In this document: piece after piece, positions 18,501 through 25,627 of the stretch
Layout of the letters: each line of letters starts with the position of its first letter
How positions within the stretch are numbered: position 1 is the first letter of the stretch
Assembly: GCA_964500645.1 (NCBI GenBank)
Contig: CAZCOH010000010.1
Location: forward strand, 1-48,520
DNA from: CAYFIW01 sp964500645
Lineage (GTDB): Bacteria; Chloroflexota; Dehalococcoidia; Lucifugimonadales; UBA826
DNA length: 48,520 nucleotides
Direction: 5' to 3'
Made by a program: the position numbers and the translations under genes
The notes under the pieces: model-generated
Told to the model about the DNA's origin: nothing
Databases searched by the model: none
Seen by the model: the letters and a program-made list of their open reading frames with translations, nothing else

Positions 18501-19569
18501 TGGAGGAGTGGCTGGCTCGGACATAACAAGTGGCCTACCAAGGGTAGAAGAATTATTCGAAGCGAGATCCCCTAAAGGATCTGCTGTCTTATCTGAAATC
18601 GCAGGCTCGGTTGAAATTATAGAGACCAGCGAGGGACGCACTGTGCGAATAATAAACTCCGAGGAATTGGTGGATGAGTACACAATCACTGGTCTAAACT
18701 CGCTAGTAGATGCGGGTGAGACGGTCATCATTGGTACTCCCATAGCTTCCTCGGACGAAGATGACTCAATTTTGAACGCAAGAAACTCTGGAGTCGTCGG
18801 TTTAGATGGCGACAATATAACAATCACATGGACTGATGAAGAACAAAGAGAGTACCCAATTCCAGCCGCTTCACATCTTGAAGTCTCCGATGGAGATATC
18901 ATAGAAGCTGGCCAAGCCATCACAGCCGGACCCAAGAACCCCCAACAAATACTGGAAATTCAAGGCCGGGAAGCTGCACAATCATACCTAATTGAAGAAG
19001 TTCAAAAAGTGTATAGATCACAAGGAGTTCCAATACACGACAAGCACATTGAAGCAATAATTAGACAAATGCTCAGAAGAGTACAAGTGCATGAACCGGG
19101 TGACACAGATTTATTACCCGGTGACCCAATGGACCGGAAGGAATTCGAAAACAAAAACGGGGAAATTATTGCAGAAGGTGGCGATCCTGCTACTGCGGTA
19201 CCCATCTTACTGGGTATCACAAGAGCATCGTTGCACATGGACAGTTTCCTAGCCGCAGCCTCGTTCCAGGAAACTACTAGAGTACTGACGGAATCTGCGG
19301 TCATGGGAAAAAGGGACCATCTAACTGGACTAAAAGAAAACGTAATTATCGGTAGATTAATACCTGCTCGATATGATAATACAGAAGAAGGTAAAGAAAA
19401 ATTAGGGTTGGATGAACTGGAAAAACTACTAGCTATAGAAGATATCCCAGACAGCCCACCCCCACCAGAATTTGAAGACGAAAATGGGAATATAGTACCA
19501 GTCACTCAAGTAAGTGCATCAAATGGGCTGGTTGAATCGTCATCAGAAGAAGACGGTGAAATCGAATAA
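15523..19569 (+). CDS. rpoC: RNA polymerase beta' subunit
   Basis: The 1348-residue catalytic beta' subunit. The N-terminal zinc-binding site has Cys61, Cys63, Cys76 and Cys79 (CYCG...CDRCG). The magnesium-binding loop NADFDGD is at 544-550. The C-terminal zinc site includes TCQAEKGLCRLCYG. An acidic, low-complexity insertion lies near residues 185-205 (EEGTEENVNEE), and the tail is also acidic. The ATG at 15523 is preferred over the in-frame ATG at 15517 because GGAG (15512-15515) is 7 bases before the former and almost touches the latter. Second gene of the rpoBC operon. Confidence 0.98.
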   Translation: MAQSGNDFDSITISLASPDAVSKWSWGEVTKPETINYRTLRPEKDGLFCERIFGPTKDWECYCGKYKKIRFRGVTCDRCGVEVARSKVRRERMGHIDLAAPVAHIWFSKGTPSRLGLLLDLSPRNLDRVLYFAQYLVTDVDQELKGQLLESLHSDLENLTLERDSKIEDEVTRLKLESVTHDDESDVEEGTEENVNEEITPIEVDENLAEKISDATSLIQDEYEPGLSKIVQLISDLEELKITKLLTETQYRDHRESFAGIFTAGMGAESVLNVLQNHIDLDDLREELQDEMQSTSGQRRKKAIKRLRVVESFRKSTNRAEWMILTNLPVLPPDLRPMVQLDGGRFATSDLNDLYRRVINRNNRLRRLIELQAPEIIIRNEKRMLQESVDALIDNGRRGRAVAGSHNHKLKSLSDLLRGKQGRFRQNLLGKRVDYSGRSVIIAGPELKLHQCGLPRRMALELFKPFVMHRLVLRGYAHNIRSAKRLAERNRSEVWDILGEVVTERPVLLNRAPTLHRLGIQAFEPVLIEGSAIRVHPLVCTAFNADFDGDQMAVHVPLSRVAVLEARKLMLSTFNMLAPSSGEPIVTPSLDMVLGCYYMTSVDPNAHGTGQKFSNFEDAILANEVGAVSLRALIKVRDQNGDWLETTVGRILFNSVLPDQIPFENDEVERNRLRELTSQCFRFLGNEGAAVVLDDIKSLGFKNASKSGVSIAINDVKVSPKKTEIVRKAEEFVSQLEDQYLDGLITDEEKYTATVKIWTDANDELTEVIAEDLPNYGGIYMMANSGAKGNIAQIKQMAGMRGLMSNPRGRIIDRPIKSNFREGLSVLEYFISTHGARKGLADTALRTADSGYLTRRLIDVAQEVIIMEEDCGVDHGMVITGYEDEALSGLFYDRIKYRHAATPIPNPETGEIIIEANQIIEEEDIEKLKKAEVSVAEVRSPLTCQAEKGLCRLCYGLSLANLKPIMVGDAVGIIAAQSIGEPGTQLTMRTFHTGGVAGSDITSGLPRVEELFEARSPKGSAVLSEIAGSVEIIETSEGRTVRIINSEELVDEYTITGLNSLVDAGETVIIGTPIASSDEDDSILNARNSGVVGLDGDNITITWTDEEQREYPIPAASHLEVSDGDIIEAGQAITAGPKNPQQILEIQGREAAQSYLIEEVQKVYRSQGVPIHDKHIEAIIRQMLRRVQVHEPGDTDLLPGDPMDRKEFENKNGEIIAEGGDPATAVPILLGITRASLHMDSFLAAASFQETTRVLTESAVMGKRDHLTGLKENVIIGRLIPARYDNTEEGKEKLGLDELEKLLAIEDIPDSPPPPEFEDENGNIVPVTQVSASNGLVESSSEEDGEIE

Positions 19570-19583
19570 ATACTAAGATAAAC

Positions 19584-19589
19584 TATAAT
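19584..19589 (+). promoter_or_regulatory. Candidate -10 element for the cobalamin riboswitch transcript
   Basis: A perfect TATAAT begins 15 bases after the rpoC stop. Transcription would then start near 19596, just before the riboswitch. No good -35 is visible, and the element is not an extended -10, so the call is tentative. Confidence 0.35.
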
Positions 19590-19649
19590 CTTGGCTTGTG
19601 TACATAGAACAAATGTAGGAGAATGTCGTAGTTAAAAACTGAAACATCA

Positions 19650-19770
19650 ACAGAGACTAGGTGCCCCAAAGGTTAAAGAGGAAGTCGGTCAAATTCCGAC
19701 ACTGTCCCGCAACGGTAGGTCCTTAAAAGGATAAGTCCGGTCCACCACCTAAGTCAGAAGTCTAGGCCTT
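19650..19770 (+). promoter_or_regulatory. Cobalamin (B12) riboswitch aptamer
   Basis: The conserved parts of the adenosylcobalamin riboswitch appear in order: AGGTGCC near 19659, the core ACTGTCCCGCAACGG (19701-19715), a hairpin-forming linker, and the B12 box variant AAGTCAGAAGTCTAGGCC (19751-19768). The AGGTG near 19659 can pair with CACCT near 19745. A terminator follows at once and then a cobalamin-type ABC importer, which agrees with B12-responsive control. Boundaries are approximate; the outer P1 helix may extend further on both sides. Confidence 0.9.
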
Positions 19771-19800
19771 CGCGGAAAGGTATCGGATGAAAAATACCGT

Positions 19801-19845
19801 TACCCTGTATCCCCACTTTAGGACTTTGATACAGGGTATTTTTTT
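19801..19845 (+). terminator. Riboswitch expression-platform terminator
   Basis: TACCCTGTATC (19801-19811) pairs perfectly with GATACAGGGTA (19828-19838), giving an 11-base-pair stem with a 16-base loop, followed by seven T. This is a strong Rho-independent terminator between the B12 aptamer and the binding-protein gene. I infer that it forms when cobalamin is bound and so switches the importer off. The competing antiterminator is not obvious by eye. Confidence 0.85.
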
Positions 19846-19892
19846 ACTTCCTATACAACATCGCAAACTGACGTAATTAATAGGAGAGTAAA

Positions 19893-20987
19893 TTGAAACC
19901 ATCCAAAATTTGTATAACTGTATTCATTTTTTTCGCAAGCTTTGTGTCACTTTTGGCATGTTCCGAAGTATCCCAACAAAAACCGGATCCGGCTCCGCCT
20001 GCTCTCCCAGCCAATGTAGTCGATTACATCAAAAAAGAACCGCTGAAACCAGAATATCCTAGAGCCGCAGCTCAAGTAGAAGTCAAAGCCGATTCGCCAA
20101 AAGATGAAACCCCAAAAATAACAGGAATCAAAACCCCTATAGAAAAAAAATACCCGAAAAAGACTTCGAGTTCCAATGAGTCATTGAAAGTTACTTTCCC
20201 AGTCTCTATCACTGACATAGATAACCAAAAAATTATTTTTGATTCGCCACCAGAGCGAATAATAGCATTTGATTCCGCTGCTGTTGAAACACTCTTTGCT
20301 ATAGGTGAAGGCCACAGGATAATTGGCACACATGACTACGTCAGTTATCCTCCTGAGGCAAATTCAATTGAAAAGGTTGGAGATGCTTTCAACATGGATG
20401 TAGAGGCCGTAGTTGGCCTAAATCCAGATTTAGTTTATCTTTTCTACCCATCATTTAAAGAACAATTAGAAAATGCAGGCCTTAAGGTTCTTTTGATCCC
20501 GACGATGGGCGATGATATTTCTGAAATGGCTGACCATTTTCGGATGTGGGGACGTATTACTGGGGCCGTGATGGAAGCAAATAATCTGGCAGACGATTTC
20601 GAGAGTAGAATTCTGAATATAGAATCTACTCTTGCTCCTTACACTGAAGGACCATCCGTGTTCCAAGACGTGGGCGGCCTATGGACTCCCGGTAACGATA
20701 CCCTTGTAGGTAATGTGTTTAAACTACTGAAACTACAAAACATTGCACATGATATTGACGGTTACCAACAAATATCTCCTGAGGTAATAGTTGAAAGAAA
20801 TCCACAATACATCATTTCTTCATACGGTGACACTTTTAGTGACGACCCTAAATATTCAGGGGTGGTAGCAGTCAAAAATGGATCCATATACATACCTTCT
20901 GCAGATTATTTAAGTATTTCAGGACCAAGATTTTTAATGGGCGTGGATGAACTTGCAAACTTCATTTATCCCGGCATATTCAATTGA
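19893..20987 (+). CDS. btuF: Cobalamin-type ABC transporter substrate-binding lipoprotein
   Basis: A 364-residue binding protein of the class III (siderophore/B12) family. A signal peptide ends in the lipobox LLAC with Cys23 as the lipidated residue. A long Pro/Lys-rich spacer (about 24-100) follows. The binding domain then starts with SPPERIIAFDSAAVETLFAIG and includes NPDLVYLF. The cobalamin riboswitch upstream makes B12 or cobinamide the likely ligand; sequence alone would also allow a ferric siderophore. Start TTG with GGAG (19883-19886) 6 bases upstream. First gene of a three-gene importer operon. Confidence 0.88.
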   Translation: MKPSKICITVFIFFASFVSLLACSEVSQQKPDPAPPALPANVVDYIKKEPLKPEYPRAAAQVEVKADSPKDETPKITGIKTPIEKKYPKKTSSSNESLKVTFPVSITDIDNQKIIFDSPPERIIAFDSAAVETLFAIGEGHRIIGTHDYVSYPPEANSIEKVGDAFNMDVEAVVGLNPDLVYLFYPSFKEQLENAGLKVLLIPTMGDDISEMADHFRMWGRITGAVMEANNLADDFESRILNIESTLAPYTEGPSVFQDVGGLWTPGNDTLVGNVFKLLKLQNIAHDIDGYQQISPEVIVERNPQYIISSYGDTFSDDPKYSGVVAVKNGSIYIPSADYLSISGPRFLMGVDELANFIYPGIFN

Positions 20988-21000
20988 AATCACTATTCAA

Positions 21001-22059
21001 ATGACGACACCCATAACACCTAAAGATCATAAGTCATTGTTGCCATGGAGCAGGATCATAATATGGATTTTTGTATCCTTAGTGTGTTGTGTTTTAGCGG
21101 CATCGATTGGGTCAGTGTCAATACACCCAATGGAAACGATAATGATTACATTATCTAAATTTCCATTCATTAACGTAGACAAAACTTGGGAAGATTCGTC
21201 ATACACTATTCTATGGGAAATAAGGTTCCCTAGGATACTGCTCGCACTATTGGTAGGAGCATCTCTTTCAGTAGCAGGAGCCACGTACCAGGGATTGTTC
21301 CGTAATCCTCTGGCTGACCCATATTTTATTGGTGTTGCTTCTGGTGCCTCGTTAGGGGCGACGTTAGTGTTTCTGACGAATGTTCCCACTGTAATAGGCA
21401 ACTTCAACGTCCTTCCTATTGCGGCATTCATTGGAGGTACAGGCGCTGTTGCTATAGCGTATAAAATATCTAGCACATCATCAAACACAAAATTGGCGAC
21501 ACTTATCCTCGCTGGTATCGCTATTGGGTCTTTCACAACCGCCGTAACAAGCATACTCATGATTCGTACTGAACCTGATCTTAGACCTCTATTAAGTTGG
21601 ATTATGGGTGGATTTATTAGGGCAACATGGTCGGATTCATTGTTTTTACTACCCTACCTGATACCCAGCATTTTATTGGTGTGCATCTATAGTCGTATAT
21701 TAAACACGATACAACTTGACGAAGAGTATGCTGAGAGCTTAGGGGTAAATACCGAAAGAACAAAAAAAGTCCTGATCATAGTTTCAACTATATTAACTGC
21801 TGCCGCAGTATCCTTCAGCGGTCTTATAGGATTTGTCGGACTAGTAGCACCCCACGTAGTGAGGATTTTATGGGGAGGAGATTATCGATCACTTATTCCG
21901 ACGGCAGCATTAGTAGGGGGAAGCTTCCTGGTTTTATCAGATTTGATGGCAAGAACCGTGGTAAGCCCTGGGGAATTGCCAGTTGGAATAATAACTGCTT
22001 TATTTGGGGCACCATTTTTTATTTTTCTCCTAATCAAAAACCGCTCGAACATTTACTGA
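21001..22059 (+). CDS. btuC: Cobalamin-type ABC transporter permease (FecCD family)
   Basis: A 352-residue integral membrane permease of the FecCD/BtuC family with about ten predicted helices. Family stretches include IRFPRILLALLVGASLSVAGATYQG and NPLADPYFIGVASGASLGA near the N-terminus, and FSGLIGFVGLVAPHVVR with the GDYRSLIPTAALVGG block toward the end, which contacts the ATPase. The ATG at 21001 puts the first helix close to the N-terminus and leaves a 13-base gap from btuF. An in-frame ATG at 20947 would overlap btuF by 41 bases. Neither has a clear ribosome site. The btuD gene starts 1 base after its stop. Confidence 0.9.
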   Translation: MTTPITPKDHKSLLPWSRIIIWIFVSLVCCVLAASIGSVSIHPMETIMITLSKFPFINVDKTWEDSSYTILWEIRFPRILLALLVGASLSVAGATYQGLFRNPLADPYFIGVASGASLGATLVFLTNVPTVIGNFNVLPIAAFIGGTGAVAIAYKISSTSSNTKLATLILAGIAIGSFTTAVTSILMIRTEPDLRPLLSWIMGGFIRATWSDSLFLLPYLIPSILLVCIYSRILNTIQLDEEYAESLGVNTERTKKVLIIVSTILTAAAVSFSGLIGFVGLVAPHVVRILWGGDYRSLIPTAALVGGSFLVLSDLMARTVVSPGELPVGIITALFGAPFFIFLLIKNRSNIY

Positions 22060-22060
22060 C

Positions 22061-22861
22061 ATGAATGAAGGAATATATCTCAAAAACTTAGAGTTTTCAT
22101 ATTCAGATTTGAGTGTCATAAACGGCATCACAACGGAAATTAAGGCAGGTGAAATAGTCTCTATAGTTGGACCAAATGGGGCTGGTAAAACAACCCTAAT
22201 AAAAATTATAGACGGCCTAATAAAACCCTCCAGAGGAGAGGTTTTGGTACATAATAAAAAAGTCCACAGACTAAGTTCTAGGAACCGCGCCAGATTAATT
22301 AGTTATGTCCCTCAAAATCCACGTCTGCCCGGAAATATGAAACTAATCGATTTTGTGTTACTTGGAAGAAATCCGCATCTATCTTTAGTGGAATGGGAAA
22401 ATGAAAAAGACATAAGAACAGCGATAACAGCAATGGAGCTTACAGAAGTATCACATCTGGCAAATAGACATTTAGAAGAAATGTCTGGGGGTGAGCTACA
22501 AATGGGTATGTTATCTCTTGCATTGACCCAAGAATCACCGATCATGCTACTGGACGAACCCACATCTAATTTAGATCTCTCTCATCAGGCAAAAATAATG
22601 AGTCTAATTAAAAAAACCCACCAAACAAAAAATGGCGTGACCATCTTGGCAATACATGACCTTACTTTAGCTGCTCAATATACAAGCAGGGTGATCTTGT
22701 TGTCTGAAGGTCGTATATTTGCTGATGGGACTCCGTCAGAAGTTCTAACAGTGAAAAATTTGTCAGAAACTTACGGAGCCAACGTGGTAATAATGCCTCA
22801 CCCAAGTGGAGGAACTCCTGTAGTTTTACCTGTTACCGAAAACTATCCTAGTACGACCTAA
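22061..22861 (+). CDS. btuD: Cobalamin-type ABC transporter ATPase
   Basis: A 266-residue ABC ATPase that powers the importer made with the two preceding gene products. Walker A is GPNGAGKTT (37-45), the signature is MSGGE (141-145), Walker B is IMLLDE (161-166), and the switch histidine lies in AIHDLT. The Q-loop is in SYVPQNP. Length is usual for BtuD/FepC-type proteins. The gene begins one base after the permease stop, so it is cotranscribed and controlled by the upstream riboswitch. Confidence 0.92.
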   Translation: MNEGIYLKNLEFSYSDLSVINGITTEIKAGEIVSIVGPNGAGKTTLIKIIDGLIKPSRGEVLVHNKKVHRLSSRNRARLISYVPQNPRLPGNMKLIDFVLLGRNPHLSLVEWENEKDIRTAITAMELTEVSHLANRHLEEMSGGELQMGMLSLALTQESPIMLLDEPTSNLDLSHQAKIMSLIKKTHQTKNGVTILAIHDLTLAAQYTSRVILLSEGRIFADGTPSEVLTVKNLSETYGANVVIMPHPSGGTPVVLPVTENYPSTT

Positions 22862-22865
22862 ATAG

Positions 22866-23384
22866 TCATTCAAAATTACCTTCATTCTTGTATCTCTGGG
22901 CTTTCATTTTGTATCCATCCGCCAGCCTGCCCTGTAAGACCAAATGCTTTTCTTGAACTTCTCCCCTGATCTTACCTGGTACTCCCATTACTATGGAACG
23001 TTCAGGAATATCCATATTTTCAATCACCATAGCTCCTGATCCTACGATCGAGTTTTTGCCGACCACTACCCCATCGTTAATGACACAACCATTACCTATG
23101 AGTGATCCATCCCCTACAACTGCTGCGTGGCACATGACTCTATGGCCCACAGTCACATTGTCTCCGATATATACATCTGCATCGCCATGAACGACAGAAT
23201 TATCTTGTATGTTGGTATATTTACCGATTTTTATTTTCCCGCTATCCCCTCTAATTACTGTACCAGGCCATATACTTGATCCTTCACCAATTTCCACATT
23301 TCCAATTATGTAAGCAATTTCACTTACAAATGCCGTAGGATGTATTTTGGGCGTCATTCCTTCTAAGGTTTTTATCAATTTCAT
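22866..23384 (-). CDS. Gamma-carbonic-anhydrase-like hexapeptide repeat protein
   Basis: A 172-residue left-handed beta-helix protein of the YrdA/PaaY/gamma-carbonic anhydrase family. Hexapeptide repeats run from about 15 to 135. The three zinc-binding histidines of the family are present: His66 (VVHGDAD), His81 and His86 (GHRVMCH). The Arg-Asp pair of GTVIRGDSG (Arg45, Asp47) is also kept. Bicarbonate formation is possible, but many relatives have no measured activity or act as thioesterases. It is convergent with btuD (4-base gap) and not part of that operon. ATG start at 23384. Confidence 0.88.
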   Translation of the reverse strand: MKLIKTLEGMTPKIHPTAFVSEIAYIIGNVEIGEGSSIWPGTVIRGDSGKIKIGKYTNIQDNSVVHGDADVYIGDNVTVGHRVMCHAAVVGDGSLIGNGCVINDGVVVGKNSIVGSGAMVIENMDIPERSIVMGVPGKIRGEVQEKHLVLQGRLADGYKMKAQRYKNEGNFE

Positions 23385-23520
23385 TCTCCCATTTTTTATA
23401 CTATATGACCGATATTTTTAATTTGAGACTGCGTAAATATCTAAAGTTTTCGACATCGAGTTTCCATTTCATATAGGATTTAATATCAATACCATCTAAG
23501 AATCAATCAACTGGAAAAAT

Positions 23521-24108
23521 TTGCTTAGACAAAATCACAAATATTTTATAGCAACTTGTTTGCTCCTCATATCTCTGGGGTGCTCCATTGTAAAGGACAC
23601 TCAACAGGTCACCCCTCTGAACGAAGAAGTCGTTGCACCTCCCCAAATTGTGAATATTTCCAGCACACCAACAATCCAGGTTACTAAAACAGTGGTTCCA
23701 TCACCAGCTCCATCTCCTACTGAAACAACAACGGAGCTAGAATCACTTTTCATTTACAACAGTGCAGTACATGCATTGAGAATAGAAGAATACAATGACT
23801 CTGCCAACAAGTTCACTCAAGTGATAAGAAGAATGCCAGATCTCGCAATTGCCTATAAAGGGAGAGCCGGGGCATATTATTTTGATGGCCGCATAGAACT
23901 AGCCAAAGAAGACCTTCATAAAGCGCTAAGTCTAGACGTGGATCTTGGAGGCGCTCATTTATACATGGGACTGATCTATAAACATGAAGGAGATTTACAA
24001 AAAGCCAAAGATGAACTAACTATGGCTGTTAACACCATTCATCCCATAAGAGAAAGATGGGAATTAGAAATTGCTCAAAAAGAACTGTTCAGTATTCAAT
24101 TAGAATAG
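23521..24108 (+). CDS. TPR-repeat lipoprotein
   Basis: A 195-residue protein of unknown function. The N-terminus is a lipoprotein-like signal with Cys21 after LLLISLG; the lipobox is not perfect. A Pro/Thr-rich linker (about 35-73) leads to roughly three tetratricopeptide repeats (about 76-180), including LAIAYKGRAGAYYFDGR and AHLYMGLIYKHEGDLQ. Such repeats hold protein partners, so this may be a surface scaffold. Start TTG at 23521; no strong ribosome site is seen, and the start rests on the signal peptide. It stands alone between the hexapeptide protein and the Yip1-like gene. Confidence 0.7.
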   Translation: MLRQNHKYFIATCLLLISLGCSIVKDTQQVTPLNEEVVAPPQIVNISSTPTIQVTKTVVPSPAPSPTETTTELESLFIYNSAVHALRIEEYNDSANKFTQVIRRMPDLAIAYKGRAGAYYFDGRIELAKEDLHKALSLDVDLGGAHLYMGLIYKHEGDLQKAKDELTMAVNTIHPIRERWELEIAQKELFSIQLE

Positions 24109-24201
24109 TCCCTGATTATTATTTATCATATGACATATCGGTCCAACCAAATAACTCCATGAGACGAGTCAACTTCGTTTCTTGTATCTAGTGGTATAAA
24201 A

Positions 24202-24735
24202 ATGATTCAAAATGCGGTTATGGCGGCCACTTTCAAGGCCAGAGTTTTTACAATGTTTGTCAAGGATGCAGATCTAGTTCTGCAGTCCCTTGGAGTAGCA
24301 GTAATTTCGGCTATATCTTTATCAGTTACTCTTCTCTACACCGCACCTTCAACAGGATCGGATTTTCAAAACCTACAAATGATGATGGTATCGTTTACAA
24401 CTGTCCTTGTTGGTTGGATGTTGTGGTCTTTCATTTCTAAGGTTATTTGCAACCTATGGGGTAGCGAAGTTGAATTCCGAGATTCTATGAGAACAATAGG
24501 TATATCCTACGGACCCGGAATATTTATAATCGTGGCGGCAATACCATTAATTGGTCAGTTCATTTTATTCATTATATGGATTTGGATTCTTGCATCCGTA
24601 ACCTACGGTATAAAATCTACTCATGACGTATCACTTTCCAAAGCATTAATTCCAGGAGTTTTAGGTTGGTTTCTAGCTTGGATAATGCTTCCTTGGTTGA
24701 TGTTGGGAAGTTACCTTTATGCCCCGATAAATTAA
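24202..24735 (+). CDS. Yip1-like integral membrane protein
   Basis: A 177-residue membrane protein with about five hydrophobic segments (near 28-48, 63-85, 105-130, 133-140 and 150-170). The layout, with the first loop around WGSEVEFRDSMRTIGISYGP, resembles the Yip1 / DUF1282-type family found in many bacteria. Function is unknown. The stop codon overlaps the stop of the convergent tatD gene by 4 bases (24732-24735). ATG start at 24202 with no strong ribosome site. Confidence 0.65.
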   Translation: MIQNAVMAATFKARVFTMFVKDADLVLQSLGVAVISAISLSVTLLYTAPSTGSDFQNLQMMMVSFTTVLVGWMLWSFISKVICNLWGSEVEFRDSMRTIGISYGPGIFIIVAAIPLIGQFILFIIWIWILASVTYGIKSTHDVSLSKALIPGVLGWFLAWIMLPWLMLGSYLYAPIN

Positions 24736-25529
24736 TCGTCTCCTGCGAATTTCTTTACTGTTTCCCAACGATAACTTAATACATCCTTCATATTATTCAA
24801 AATCACTTCCTCCACATCATCATTATCTCTTTGATGTAACTCCGCTACCTTCTCAAGAATTGATCTTAAATGCCGAGGTTCTGTCCAATTGTTTCTATTT
24901 TTCTTGAAAGGTTGTGGAAAAGCATCTGTCTCTAAAACAATTTTCTCTAATGGAATTTTAGAAATGACTTCTCTGAGATGTTCGAGGCGAAATATAGGTC
25001 TTGCCACTGAAATATAAAAACCCAAATCAATTATCCTATCAGCGTCATATTGGGTACCTTGAAAATAATGCATAACGCCACCAACCTCGTATGCCTTTTC
25101 TTCTCGAAGCACTCTAAAACACTCTTCGTGCGCGTTGCGGCTATGGAAAACAATCGGTAATTTAAAATCTTTGGCTATACCAATTTGTTTTCTAAACGCA
25201 TCAAACTGCCATCGTCGGTCTGGCATATCATCCATAAAATCCAACCCTATCTCACTCATTACTAATACTTTTTCAGAAGACGAGGCCAAATCAATTAGAT
25301 GACTATAATCAGAATCACCTAATTCTCTCTTAAGATCCATCGGATGTACGCCGACACCAGAAAAAAAATTAGGGTACTTACCTGACAAATAAATAGACCT
25401 TTTCGATGTTTCAATTGTAGTACCAGCTGATATTACAAAACCCACCCCTACAGCCTCGGCTCTGAACAAGATACTATTTACCTCACGATCCGAATATTTA
25501 TCTAGATGAACATGTGTGTCAATAAGCAT
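24732..25529 (-). CDS. tatD: TatD-family metal-dependent hydrolase / DNase
   Basis: A 265-residue TIM-barrel hydrolase of the TatD family, whose characterised members are 3'-5' exonucleases or DNases. Metal-binding residues are all visible: His6 and His8 (DTHVHLD), Glu93 (MSEIGLD), His129 (VFHSRNAHEE), His154 (MHYFQG) and Asp202 (LETDAFP). The length is normal (about 255-265). Cytosolic. Its promoter region (25530-25627) is shared with the divergent solute-binding protein gene. Confidence 0.92.
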   Translation of the reverse strand: MLIDTHVHLDKYSDREVNSILFRAEAVGVGFVISAGTTIETSKRSIYLSGKYPNFFSGVGVHPMDLKRELGDSDYSHLIDLASSSEKVLVMSEIGLDFMDDMPDRRWQFDAFRKQIGIAKDFKLPIVFHSRNAHEECFRVLREEKAYEVGGVMHYFQGTQYDADRIIDLGFYISVARPIFRLEHLREVISKIPLEKIVLETDAFPQPFKKNRNNWTEPRHLRSILEKVAELHQRDNDDVEEVILNNMKDVLSYRWETVKKFAGDD

Positions 25530-25559
25530 TTTTTAGATCTACAAATGAATTGTTACTAG

Positions 25560-25565
25560 TATAAT
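25560..25565 (+). promoter_or_regulatory. Possible -10 element for the solute-binding protein gene
   Basis: TATAAT at 25560-25565 lies in the tatD/binding-protein divergent gap and would give a leader of about 55 bases. No good -35 is found at normal spacing. The hexamer could be chance in this AT-rich gap. Confidence 0.25.
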
Positions 25566-25627
25566 TCTAGGCTGTATAGAGAATAGCAGATATACATATC
25601 AAAACTATATTCACTTGAGTAACAGTA

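Noticed and set aside
18384..18935. Long antisense open frame inside rpoC
   Set aside because: A low-complexity shadow opposite conserved rpoC sequence; it cannot be independent.
19569..19892. Possible tRNA or other ncRNA in the 323-base gap after rpoC
   Set aside because: The whole gap is accounted for by the cobalamin riboswitch, its terminator and the btuF ribosome site.
24109..24201. Possible promoter or small RNA before the Yip1-like gene
   Set aside because: No consensus elements or stable hairpin seen.
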